A DNA stretch of 64,000 bases from assembly GCF_900166595.1 (NCBI RefSeq), contig NZ_LT745763.1, positions 348,307 through 412,306 of the forward strand, in the 5' to 3' direction. Shown here in pieces: positions 40,900 to 49,592 of this stretch (position 1 is the stretch's first letter; each line of letters starts with the position of its first letter). A program made the position numbers and the translations under genes. Source of the stretch: Virgibacillus dokdonensis. Its GTDB lineage: Bacteria > Bacillota > Bacilli > Bacillales > Amphibacillaceae. The notes below the pieces were generated by a model. The model made no database searches. It was not told the origin of the DNA and was given only the letters and a program-made list of their open reading frames with translations.

Positions 40900-42246
40900 A
40901 TGCGTAGTTTGACCGAGTTGGATAAGAAGCATTTCATCCATCCAACATCATCGATACAAGAGCAACAACAGAAGGGTGCGAAGGTAATAATGAAAGAAGG
41001 GGACGGTATTTATTTAACAGATGTTACTGGTAAAACATATATCGATGGTGTTTCTTCTCTATGGAATGTAAATGTCGGACATGGAAGAGTAGAATTGGCA
41101 GAAGCTGCTGCTCAACAAATGAAAAAAATGGCATTTAGTTCTGCTTTCTCCACGTTTAGTCATGAGCCAGCAATCAGGCTCGCTGAGAAAATTGCTTCTA
41201 TAACTCCAGAAGGATTGAATGCGGTGTTTTTCACATCAGGAGGCTCTGAATCAAATGACTCAGCGGTGAAGCTTGTGCGTCATTATTGGAAAATACAAGG
41301 AAAACCAAACAAGCGAAAAATTATTTCTCTGAAACGCAGTTATCATGGTGTGGCTGCTGCTTCTACAAGTGTAACGGGAATTCCAGAATTTTGGGGAATG
41401 GCTGGTCATATGATGACAGACTTTCTTCATGTCGACACCCATTATAATAATACGACAGAACAAGCCGTTCAGTCACTTTGTCAAGCGATTGAGGAAGCAG
41501 GTCCAGAAACAATTGCAGCTTTTTTTGCGGAACCTGTTCAAGGAGCAGGAGGAGTTATTATACCGCCTGAGGACTACTTCCTTAGAATAAGAGAAGTTTG
41601 CAATGCTTATGGCATTCTATTTGTAGCAGATGAAGTGATTACGGGTTTTGGAAGAACAGGGAAGATGTTTGGGATCGAGAATTGGGATGTTATTCCGGAT
41701 GTCATGACTTTTGCTAAAGGAGTGACAAGCGGTTACTTCCCTCTTGGAGGGGTTGTTGTCTCCGATCCCATACATGAAGTGTTAAAGGAAAAATCTGTTG
41801 GTACGCTATTTCATGGTTTTACTTATAGTGGACACCCAACTGCTGCCGCGGTCGCATTAAAAAATATATCAATAATAAAAGAAGAACGTTTGGTAGAGAA
41901 TTCAAAACGAATGGGAGACGCGCTTTTACATGGATTAAAAAAGGTGAAAAATCGTCTGGAAATTGTAGGGGACGTCCGATTTGTTGGATTACTAGGTGCA
42001 GTTGAGCTGATGCAAAATCCGGCTACGAATAAGCCCTTTTCCTCCAATCTACAGGTGGCTCCTAAAGTAATAGAAGCGCTACATGAACTTGGGGTTATTT
42101 GTCGCAGTGTTACGTATGACCATACGAATATCATTTGCCTTGCCCCTCCGCTAATTATAAATCAGAAGCAGGTGGATAAATTAGTAGAAGCTATCTATGA
42201 AGCCATTTTGAAAGTACAGCAACAGCTTGGAATAAAAGCGGAGTAA
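40900..42246 (+). CDS. Class III (omega) aminotransferase, PLP-dependent
   Basis: This 448-aa fold-type I aminotransferase has GDGIYLTDVTGKTYIDGVSS near residue 35, the PLP-phosphate region VFFTSGGSESNDSAVKLVR near 110, the PLP-ring Asp in LFVADEVITGFGRTGK near 250, and the Schiff-base Lys in DVMTFAKGVTSGYFPLGG near 285. The family transfers amino groups from omega-amines, GABA, beta-alanine, taurine or similar to pyruvate or 2-oxoglutarate; the donor is unknown. ATG follows GAGGGGGAATG. It precedes an APC permease, which may import its substrate. Confidence 0.92.
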   Translation: MRSLTELDKKHFIHPTSSIQEQQQKGAKVIMKEGDGIYLTDVTGKTYIDGVSSLWNVNVGHGRVELAEAAAQQMKKMAFSSAFSTFSHEPAIRLAEKIASITPEGLNAVFFTSGGSESNDSAVKLVRHYWKIQGKPNKRKIISLKRSYHGVAAASTSVTGIPEFWGMAGHMMTDFLHVDTHYNNTTEQAVQSLCQAIEEAGPETIAAFFAEPVQGAGGVIIPPEDYFLRIREVCNAYGILFVADEVITGFGRTGKMFGIENWDVIPDVMTFAKGVTSGYFPLGGVVVSDPIHEVLKEKSVGTLFHGFTYSGHPTAAAVALKNISIIKEERLVENSKRMGDALLHGLKKVKNRLEIVGDVRFVGLLGAVELMQNPATNKPFSSNLQVAPKVIEALHELGVICRSVTYDHTNIICLAPPLIINQKQVDKLVEAIYEAILKVQQQLGIKAE

Positions 42247-42304
42247 TTTTCCTCTAAATTTTTAATGACAAGGATGGAATACCGAATACTTTTATCCCTC
42301 ATAT

Positions 42305-42376
42305 AAGGTGCTGTAAGACTCCTGCTTTAAGCTTGGAAGATATAAGTTGAACCATGGGAGATAACAGCACCTAAAT
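42305..42376. repeat. Dispersed repeat family C, reference copy
   Basis: About 72 bp with complementary ends: AGGTGCTGT at the left and ACAGCACCT at the right; the middle has GCTTTAAGCTTGGAAGATA. Related pieces are at 7032-7081, 47213-47277, 49341-49414 and 62320-62368. Transcripts would form a 9-bp stem. Confidence 0.7.
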
Positions 42377-42619
42377 CCTATTTTTCATACGAGGTCATCA
42401 GGTCAATCCCTTGGGGTACGAAACAATAAGAGGTGAGATAAAAGAAAATCCCCTTTAATTGGAGATTCCCTTTTTTGCCTTCATCCTTGTCATTCTATGT
42501 CGGTTCATCTGTTTCATACGATAAATAACTTCTTGTGACAAGACATTAGAATATCCAAAAATTCGTAGATAATATTCGGAAATTTCCCTATTTACAAAAC
42601 CACATGTAAATTTTTTCGA

Positions 42620-42701
42620 ACACGATAGGTTAAAGCTTATGTAGAAGTAAATGGTGGCTTACGTTATAAAGTTTCGGTGGCGATAAGTCAGCTTTTTCTA
42701 A
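42620..42701 (+). repeat. Dispersed repeat family A, diverged copy
   Basis: From AACACGATAGGTTAAAGC to GTGGCGATAAGTCAGC and TTTTTCTAA. It ends 35 bp before the APC permease start. Confidence 0.65.
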
Positions 42702-42736
42702 TGCTATAGACCTTGAATGAAAGAGGAGGAAGTGTA

Positions 42737-44146
42737 TTGAATGATTCGGATAAGCTTTTAAAGATACTTAGTAATAAAGATGTGCTGGCACTTGCTTTTG
42801 GAGCAATGATTGGCTGGGGATGGGTTGTTACCTCGGGACTATGGATTACAGAAGCGGGCTCTTTTGGGGCTATTCTGGCATTTGCAATTGGTGGTTTACT
42901 GGTTGTGTTTGTAGGTTTAACATACGCTGAATTAGCTTCTGCTCTTCCACTTGTTGGTGGGGAGCATGTATACACATTTAAAGCAATGGGGAGAGGGGCT
43001 TCCTTTGTAGCGACATGGTCAATTATTCTTGGCTATGTATCCGTGGTAGCTTTTGAAGCTGTTGCGTTGCCAACTGTATTTGAATATATGGTGCCTGATT
43101 ATAGTCAGGGATATTTATATACCATAGCAGGATGGGATGTTACAGTAACCTGGGTAGGGGTCGGCATGATTGGTTCTCTAACAATAGCTTGGATTAACTA
43201 TCATGGTATTAAGTTAACAACTGTTATTTCTGTAATTTTAACCGCTTTCATTCTTGCGGCAGGAATCATGTTAATTACCGGAAGTACATTTGGTGGAAAT
43301 ATGGACAATATGCAGCCACTCATTAAAGCAGGTACAACGGGTATATTTACTGTAATTATTATGACGCCTTTTATGTTTGTAGGCTTCGATGTAATACCTC
43401 AAGCAGCGGAAGAGATTAATTTGCCACAGCGGAAAATTGGTCAACTTCTTATCGTATCGGTTATTTTAGCAGTTATCTGGTATATTGCCATTATTTTTGG
43501 AGTATCACGTATTTTAAACCCTGAAGAACTCGCTGCGTCAAATTTAGTAACAGCTGACGCCATGGCAAAAGCGTTTGGAGATAGTAATTTAATGGGGAAT
43601 GTTCTCGTACTCGGTGGCATTGGAGGTATTTTGACAAGCTGGCTTGGCTTTTATGTGGGAGGGAGTCGAGCCATTTATGCGTTAGCAAATGCTGGAATGC
43701 TACCAAAGGCTTTGGGAAAATTACATCCGAAATACAAAACACCTTATCGAGCAATTATATTAATTGCAATACTTTCAACAGCAGCACCATTACTTGGCAG
43801 ACCCTCCCTTGTCTGGTTAGTTAATTCAGGTGGGTTAGGGCTTGTGGTTGCATGGCTAATGGTGTCCATTTCATTTATTTTGCTAAGAAAAAGAGAGCCA
43901 CATATGAATCGGCCTTTTAAACTACCTGGTGGAACTTTCATTGGCTGGATTGCTGTACTTATGTCTATTGGTGTGGTTATACTTTATATGCCTGGCATGC
44001 CATCTTCTTTAGCATGGCCGTATGAGTGGTTTATTATTGGGGCATGGACCATTTTAGGATGTATTTTGTATACTTATTCAATAAAGAAGTATGGGAAGTC
44101 ATATGCTAACGAATATATGAAGAAAGAGTTAGATCGGATAGCTTAG
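42737..44146 (+). CDS. APC-family amino acid permease
   Basis: This 469-aa protein has 12 hydrophobic segments. It opens DVLALAFGAMIGWGWVVTSG (helix 1 with the unwound G-x-G substrate site), has LVGGEHVYTFKAMGRGASFV, and GFDVIPQAAEEINLPQRKIG near residue 225, a hallmark of amino-acid/polyamine permeases. The substrate is not known; the aminotransferase upstream points to an amine or amino acid used as nitrogen source. TTG at 42737 is preferred over TTG 42713 because GAGGAGG lies 7 bp upstream. Confidence 0.9.
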   Translation: MNDSDKLLKILSNKDVLALAFGAMIGWGWVVTSGLWITEAGSFGAILAFAIGGLLVVFVGLTYAELASALPLVGGEHVYTFKAMGRGASFVATWSIILGYVSVVAFEAVALPTVFEYMVPDYSQGYLYTIAGWDVTVTWVGVGMIGSLTIAWINYHGIKLTTVISVILTAFILAAGIMLITGSTFGGNMDNMQPLIKAGTTGIFTVIIMTPFMFVGFDVIPQAAEEINLPQRKIGQLLIVSVILAVIWYIAIIFGVSRILNPEELAASNLVTADAMAKAFGDSNLMGNVLVLGGIGGILTSWLGFYVGGSRAIYALANAGMLPKALGKLHPKYKTPYRAIILIAILSTAAPLLGRPSLVWLVNSGGLGLVVAWLMVSISFILLRKREPHMNRPFKLPGGTFIGWIAVLMSIGVVILYMPGMPSSLAWPYEWFIIGAWTILGCILYTYSIKKYGKSYANEYMKKELDRIA

Positions 44147-44224
44147 TTTACTTTTTACATGATAAGAAGGGCTTACGAGCTAACATGAATAATGAAAGTG
44201 CGTTTACAACCTACGAGAATTTCG

Positions 44225-44320
44225 TAGATAAGTGATTTTGTATATTATAATAAAGTATAGACTTTAGCTGAAAACGAAGGCTGGCGCCAAGTCTCCATGG
44301 TGAAAGCCTTCGTTTTGCTC
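44225..44320. repeat. Hairpin related to repeat family A / terminator of APC permease
   Basis: AAAACGAAGGCT pairs with AGCCTTCGTTTT around GGCGCCAAGTCTCC; upstream is TATTATAATAAAGTATAGAC. It may be a family A derivative acting as a terminator. Confidence 0.55.
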
Positions 44321-44436
44321 ATGTTGTTCATTTTGTAGAAAAATGGAGGTAACAAAATAGCGTAGTTTTGGTACAATGGTTATATTCAGAAATTATAGAA
44401 AAAACAAACTAGATAAAGGAACAAGGGGGGACTTAC

Positions 44437-45093
44437 ATGCGTATTGTCAAACCAGAATCACTTCATCTACAAACGTATGCTATCTTGAAAGAAGAAATAT
44501 TAGAATGAGCGTATCGACCAGGGGAGCGTGTTGTGGAAGCCAAAATTGCTAATCAATTAGGAATAAGCAGAGGGCCGGTAAGAGAGGCTTTTCGTATGCT
44601 GATTCAAGATGGGTTATTAATCTACAATGATGGTTTTGTAAGGGTTTACCATCCGGCAGTACAGGATGTCATTGATGTATTTCAATGTAGAGAAAGTCTG
44701 GAGGCGCTAGCGATTAATCTTGCTATAGAACATATTACATATGAAGATAAACAGAAGTTACAAAACAACCTGGAATTGACGTATGAGGCTTATGAGCAAA
44801 AACAAACAATGGAATTGAGCAAATTAGATCAAGCATTTCATGATATTATCATTCAAGCTTCAAAAAATAAACAGCTCATGGAGTTACTTGAAAACATAAG
44901 GACAAAAATTCATTATATGCGGATTACAATGATAAAGGGAGAATTCTACCCTTCTTTTGTAAAAGAGCATGAAAAGCTAGTTGGCTTTTTATTAGAAGGT
45001 AAGGTGGAAGAAGCGACAAATTCCATGAAGGTGCATATCCAAAAAGGCTTAAGAGGAGTATTGATGTATATTGGTAAAGTTCAGTCCAGATGA
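44437..45093 (+). pseudogene. GntR/FadR-family regulator with in-frame stop
   Basis: From ATG 44437 (AAGGGGGGAC upstream) the reading gives MRIVKPESLHLQTYAILKEE then ILE, a TGA at 44506-44508, and directly AYRPGERVVEAKIANQLGIS with the winged helix SRGPVREAFRMLIQDGLL. The C-terminal FCD domain follows (CRESLEALAINLAIEHITYE, DQAFHDIIIQASKN). Family members have G at the TGA position (EGAYRPGE), so one G to T change explains it. The rest is intact. Restart at GTG 44533 would lose part of the DNA-binding domain. Confidence 0.88.
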
Positions 45094-45125
45094 GAGAAAC
45101 AACATCTGGATTTTTATTTTTTAAA

Positions 45126-45206
45126 AGATAAGAAATCATAAAATGAGGTGCTAATGGACAGTCGCGTCCGGCTCCAGCGCCCAGCAACTAGCCGACTTCA
45201 CGAAGC
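45126..45206 (+). repeat. Dispersed repeat family B, left-end fragment
   Basis: GATAAGAAATCATAAAATG then CGCGTCCGGCTCCAGCGCCC and AGCAACTAGCCGACTTCAC. The right two thirds are missing. The remaining bases up to 45540 show no gene with a ribosome binding site; a 36-codon in-frame extension of the next gene (to ATG 45433) lies there. Confidence 0.75.
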
Positions 45207-45540
45207 AATAAAATATAGTGGGAAGAGTACCTATAGTTTACAGTCCTCTGTTGACTAAGATAATAAATTATATTAAAATATAACAAAATACTTAATATGC
45301 TGAAAATTTGGAATCAAAACACTGTCACTTCTAATGAGGTATATAAAATGAATCTGCCATCAGTAGGGGTTACCTTTCTTCCCCCTACTAATTGTTTGTA
45401 CTTTAGGAAAAGGCCTAAAGACTGCAAAAGATTTGGAAATGAAGTGCTGTTACCTTAACTTATCCAGCTCACTTGTTCCAAATCTTGTAGCGGGAGCCTT
45501 GCAGTACTTTATATCTGGGGAAAAAGTGAGGTGTAGTGAA

Positions 45541-45936
45541 GTGAAAGAAGGTTTGTATATTGGCCAATCGAAGCAGATGACGGTAGAAGTCAAAGAGGAA
45601 ATGGTAGCCCAATTCAATGGAGAAGTAATTCATCCTGTGTATTCAACAGCCTCTATGGTTTATCACATGGAATGGGTGTCAAGGCAATTACTAATTCCTT
45701 ATTTAGAACAGGATGAAGAAGGAATGGGCGCTGCAGTAAGCGTTGAGCATATTGCTCCTTCGGGTGTAGGTACTACTATTCATTTAGAGGCTACTGTTAT
45801 AGAGGTGAGTAAAAGAGAGCTACTGACAAAGGTTTACGTAACAAATGAGCATGGAAGGATTGGCAAAGGAAAGGTAAAACAAGTAGTCTTACCGAAAGAA
45901 GTTATTCAAGAAAAAGTGCGTATCGCAACGAAGTGA
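45541..45936 (+). CDS. FlK-like hot-dog thioesterase
   Basis: This 131-aa protein has the hot-dog fold pattern of fluoroacetyl-CoA-thioesterase-like proteins: VKEGLYIGQSKQMTVEVKEE at the start, VIHPVYSTASMVYHMEWVSR near residue 30, and VSVEHIAPSGVGTTIHLEAT near 70. It probably hydrolyses an acyl-CoA by-product; the substrate is unknown. GTG at 45541 gives the usual family N-terminus; an in-frame ATG at 45433 would add 36 unrelated residues. It is followed 15 bp later by the phenylalanine dehydrogenase gene. Confidence 0.8.
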   Translation: MKEGLYIGQSKQMTVEVKEEMVAQFNGEVIHPVYSTASMVYHMEWVSRQLLIPYLEQDEEGMGAAVSVEHIAPSGVGTTIHLEATVIEVSKRELLTKVYVTNEHGRIGKGKVKQVVLPKEVIQEKVRIATK

Positions 45937-45951
45937 GAGGGGGATTTAGAA

Positions 45952-47079
45952 TTGAAGCAAGTAGAACAATTGCAAGAGGTAGACCTGTTTCAAAAGATAG
46001 CGAATCACGAGCAAGTTGTTTTTTGTAATGATCGTCAGTCTGGGTTAAAAGCAATTATAGCTATACATAATACGACGCTAGGACCTGCTCTAGGCGGCAC
46101 ACGTATGTATCCTTATTCAAGTGTTCAAGAAGCTTTGGAAGATGCCCTTCTTTTATCGGAAGGGATGACAGCGAAATGTGCAATAAGTGACGTAGATTTT
46201 GGAGGAGGTAAGGCGGTCATCATTGGTGATCCGAATAAAGATAAATCGCCTGCTATGTTTCGAGCACTCGGTCAGTTTGTAGATTCATTAAATGGCAGAT
46301 TTATCACCGGAACAGATATGGGAACAAGTATGAACGATTTTATTCATGCAGCCAAGGAAACGAAATTCATTAATGGTATTCCAGAATCATTTGGAGGAAG
46401 TGGTGATTCATCCATACCAACTGCCAAAGGCATCCTATATGCTTTAAAAGCGACAAACCAGTTTTTGTTTCATAACGATTCTCTTGATAGGGTGTATGCC
46501 ATACAAGGTTTGGGAAAGGTTGGAAGAAAAGTTGCTGTACATTTGTTAGAAGCTGGTGCATTTGTATATGTTACGGATGCTAATGAAAGCGTTATCAAAA
46601 GTTTTTTAAATGAAGTAAGAGATAAGCAACATTGTATTCAAGTTGTTAGTGCAGAAGAAATATATCGAGTAAATGCTGATATCTTTATGCCGTGTGCGAT
46701 AGGGGGGATTATTAATGAAGAAACAATTCAATTGCTCAACGTAAAGGCTGTGGTTGGATCAGCTAACAACCAGTTAGCATGTGACAAATATGCAGCGTCT
46801 TTGACTGAAAAAGAGATTCTATATGCGCCTGATTATATTGTTAATGCAGGAGGACTTATTCAAATTGCTGATGAGCTATATGGGGTGAATAAAGAACGTG
46901 TACTGAAAAAGGTAGCTTCTATATATGATACAATACTTCAATTATTTAAGGATGCCCAAGATGCTAATATTACTACGGTAGAAGCGGCGCGTAGGGAATG
47001 CGAGAGAATGTTAGATGAGCAGCAGCACCGAAATAATTTTTATAGTCGTAGCCGAAGACCCAAATGGGATATAAAGTAA
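45952..47079 (+). CDS. pdh: Phenylalanine dehydrogenase (Glu/Leu/Phe/Val family)
   Basis: This 375-aa NAD-dependent enzyme deaminates an amino acid to its 2-oxo acid. Motifs: [20 protein letters not shown] near residue 42, catalytic Lys residues in SEGMTAKC and [14 protein letters not shown] near 75-90, [18 protein letters not shown] near 120, NAD-binding [12 protein letters not shown] near 185, and [20 protein letters not shown] near 290. The DVDFGGGK segment and PKWDIK tail match phenylalanine dehydrogenases (recalled B. badius enzyme) better than leucine dehydrogenases. The start is TTG after GAGAGGGGGA. Confidence 0.85.
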   Translation: MKQVEQLQEVDLFQKIANHEQVVFCNDRQSGLKAIIAIHNTTLGPALGGTRMYPYSSVQEALEDALLLSEGMTAKCAISDVDFGGGKAVIIGDPNKDKSPAMFRALGQFVDSLNGRFITGTDMGTSMNDFIHAAKETKFINGIPESFGGSGDSSIPTAKGILYALKATNQFLFHNDSLDRVYAIQGLGKVGRKVAVHLLEAGAFVYVTDANESVIKSFLNEVRDKQHCIQVVSAEEIYRVNADIFMPCAIGGIINEETIQLLNVKAVVGSANNQLACDKYAASLTEKEILYAPDYIVNAGGLIQIADELYGVNKERVLKKVASIYDTILQLFKDAQDANITTVEAARRECERMLDEQQHRNNFYSRSRRPKWDIK

Positions 47080-47468
47080 CATTTCAATTCGTGGATAGTT
47101 GTCACTTATCTCTTTATACTATATGGAAATAACTTACATTTTTCACAGGAAAGGGAACTTAGTCGCAGTTGTTCCCACCTAAATTTGTTTAGCGCACATC
47201 TTCAAACTTTAAAGCGAGTTACGCACAAGCTTATATGTAAAAAGCAATGGGAGTAAAAATAACACCTAAATCCCAATTTGTTTAAAGGCCTTTAGGTCAT
47301 ACTCTTGGGCTACTAAAAATCAACAAAATTCTTCACTGATTGAGATTCACTTTATTATTTCATAAAGCATGGAGTAAGTTAACGAGGTAAAACGCTGATG
47401 GAATATTGGATGCTTTACTTCTTGTTTTTTACTTTCATCAAATTATTATAAGGGAAGGGAACGAAGAT
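47080..47468. other. Gene-free stretch with family C-like repeat
   Basis: At 47213-47277 there is a diverged family C piece (AGTTACGCACAAGCTT ... AATAACACCTAAATCCC), followed by GGCCTTTAGGTCATACTC. No gene or clear terminator was seen. Confidence 0.5.
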
Positions 47469-48890
47469 ATGTACCGTATAAAAGCTGTCCAATCGCCTTC
47501 GCTTCGAGAATCTCTATTTGTAACAGTGCTTATTATATGTATCATTAGTTTGAGTATCATTTTTGTAGAGGCAGCACCACATGTTCCGCTAATTATTTCT
47601 TTGCTAGTTCTTTGTGTTTATGGGATATTCAAGCGGGTTCCATACAGGCTTTTGGAGCGGGGAATTGCAGAAGGAGCCAAATCTGGAATGGGAGCAGTTT
47701 TTATTTTTTTCTTTATTGGAATATTAATTGCTGCCTGGATGGCAGGTGGAACGATTCCGACTATGATGTACGCAGGATTCCAGTTGGTGACACCAAATTT
47801 TTACTTTGTCATTGTCTTTATTGTCACTGCTCTTATTGGGCTTGTCGTCGGTAGTTCTTTAACAACGATTGCTACAGTAGGTGTTGCCTTTATTGGTATT
47901 TCTGGTGCAGTTGATGCTTCTTTAGCTATTACTGCAGGGGCAATTGTTTCTGGAGCATTTTTTGGAGATAAAATGTCACCATTATCAGATACAACGAATA
48001 TGGCATCATCCACATTGCAGGTAGATTTATTTGAACATATAAAGAATATGATGGGAACAACGATTCCCGCATTTATCATTACGTTACTTATTTTTTTCTT
48101 TATATCGCCTAATCTAATAGATGCCAACTTCGAAAGAATGGCTAATTTCCAAACAGGGTTATTAAAGACTGGTTTAATTCATTGGGAAAACGCTGTGATT
48201 CCATTTCTCGTGTTACTCATTTTTTCGATTAAAAAGGTGCCAGCTATTATAACATTGGCAGCGGGGGCCATAACCGCTATAGGTATTATGTATCTTCATC
48301 AATCCCTATCTATAGGTCAGCTTTTTGGTACACTTATGGATGGATTTCATTCCGACACAGGGGTTGAGGCTATTGACGCTTTGTTAACGCGCGGTGGAAT
48401 CAATGGCATGTTATTTACTATTAGTCTTGTGTTACTTGCCCTAAGTATGGGTGGGTTACTGTTTACACTCGGAATAATTCCTCGCTTACTTGTATCCATT
48501 GATCATCTTTTAAATAGAGTGTTTTCCGTTGTCTTGGCTTCTGCTACAACGGCAATTGGAATTAATGTTTTAATTGGTGAACAGTATTTATCCATTTTGT
48601 TAACGGGTGAGACATACCAACCTCGCTATGCTAAGGTAGGCTTGGAAAACAAAAATTTATCTAGAGTTTCTGAAGATGCTGGAACAGTGATTAACCCCCT
48701 CGTACCATGGAGCGTGTGTGGCGTTTTTATTACGTCCGTGTTGGGCGTATCTACTTTGGCTTACTTACCATTTGCATTTTTCTGTTTACTTTCTCCGTTA
48801 TTAACGATTTTATATGGATTTACCGGTTGGACATTAACCTATACGAAGCAAAATAAAAATTTCACCAATGAAGCCATAGTAGGAGAGTAG
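47469..48890 (+). CDS. nhaC: NhaC-family Na+/H+ antiporter
   Basis: This 473-aa protein has 10-12 hydrophobic segments. It carries VFIFFFIGILIAAWMAGGTI near residue 85, VGSSLTTIATVGVAFIGISG near 133, and GAFFGDKMSPLSDTTNMASS near 165, the ion-binding hallmark of NhaC. It exchanges Na+ for H+, or an organic ion in some relatives such as malate/lactate antiporters. ATG at 47469 is preferred over upstream in-frame starts (GGGAAGGGAACGAAG precedes). It follows the phenylalanine dehydrogenase gene by 390 bp, so it has its own promoter. Confidence 0.92.
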   Translation: MYRIKAVQSPSLRESLFVTVLIICIISLSIIFVEAAPHVPLIISLLVLCVYGIFKRVPYRLLERGIAEGAKSGMGAVFIFFFIGILIAAWMAGGTIPTMMYAGFQLVTPNFYFVIVFIVTALIGLVVGSSLTTIATVGVAFIGISGAVDASLAITAGAIVSGAFFGDKMSPLSDTTNMASSTLQVDLFEHIKNMMGTTIPAFIITLLIFFFISPNLIDANFERMANFQTGLLKTGLIHWENAVIPFLVLLIFSIKKVPAIITLAAGAITAIGIMYLHQSLSIGQLFGTLMDGFHSDTGVEAIDALLTRGGINGMLFTISLVLLALSMGGLLFTLGIIPRLLVSIDHLLNRVFSVVLASATTAIGINVLIGEQYLSILLTGETYQPRYAKVGLENKNLSRVSEDAGTVINPLVPWSVCGVFITSVLGVSTLAYLPFAFFCLLSPLLTILYGFTGWTLTYTKQNKNFTNEAIVGE

Positions 48891-48905
48891 AGGGGAATTT
48901 CTATT

Positions 48906-48983
48906 TTTTACACTAGGTTTTATAGTAGATGGAAAACGAGGGCTTTTTCCATAAAGAAGTGGCGATAAGTCTTCATTTTTCTA
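48906..48983 (+). repeat. Dispersed repeat family A, diverged copy
   Basis: TTTTTTACACTAGGTTTTAT to GTGGCGATAAGTCTTC and TTTTTCTAA. Confidence 0.6.
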
Positions 48984-49032
48984 AAAAATAATGTCGTATT
49001 TCCTGGGAAATATTTTGTAGAATAATAAGTTT

Positions 49033-49131
49033 TTTTACACTGTAAGAAATTGTAAAAGTTTAAAGGTTTATAGTAGAAGAAAAACAAAGGCTTCTCGCCA
49101 TAAGACTTGGCGAGAAGCCAAGTTTTTCTAA
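49033..49131 (+). repeat. Dispersed repeat family A, full copy
   Basis: This follows a T-run (AAGTTTTTTTACACTGTAAG) and ends GACTTGGCGAGAAGCCAAG, TTTTTCTAA. The loop base changes (GGCGAGAAGCC) keep the stem. A family B copy follows at 49138. Confidence 0.88.
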
Positions 49132-49137
49132 AATAAT

Positions 49138-49336
49138 AAGAAAGTATAAAATTTGTTGCTTTTGGATACCGATTTAACGTAATAGCCACGTCCAGCTCCA
49201 TTGCTCAGCAACTAGGCGACTTCACTCCAATGCCCTAAGCTAAGTCATCATCGGTTCGTGCCTCACCGTGATTCCTTTATCTCATTTGTTCGTTCCACTC
49301 GTTACGTTGCTAAACGGGCGCTTGCGCCTTTGTTCA
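49138..49336 (+). repeat. Dispersed repeat family B, internally deleted copy
   Basis: AGAAAGTATAAAATTTG, then GCCACGTCCAGCTCC, AGCAACTAGGCGACTTCACT, CATCATCGGTTCGTGCC; the central third is missing; right end GTTACGTTGCTAAACGGGCG and GCCTTTGTTC. Confidence 0.8.
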
Positions 49337-49340
49337 ATAT

Positions 49341-49414
49341 AAGGTGCTACAAGGCGCCCACTTCCAGTATTGGAAATTAAATTCGTCAACTAACTGCGCG
49401 TCTACAGCACCTAG
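49341..49414. repeat. Dispersed repeat family C copy
   Basis: AAGGTGCTACAAGGCGCCC at the left and TCTACAGCACCTAGA at the right, ends pairing. No gene lies between here and the end of the ABC-F gene at 49593. Confidence 0.6.
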
Positions 49415-49592
49415 ATACTATTTTGTTGAAGAGCTATAGGTTATACACTTGAGCTAAGGAAAGGTAAAAATTGAAAGTATTCCCATCGTAAAAACTGCAG
49501 CGTGTGCAAAACGAGGTAATTAGTCAAGTTTTTATGGATGGTGTAGCAAGCACCCCATGGACGCTCGTTACACCAATTGTCATGTAAAGATA

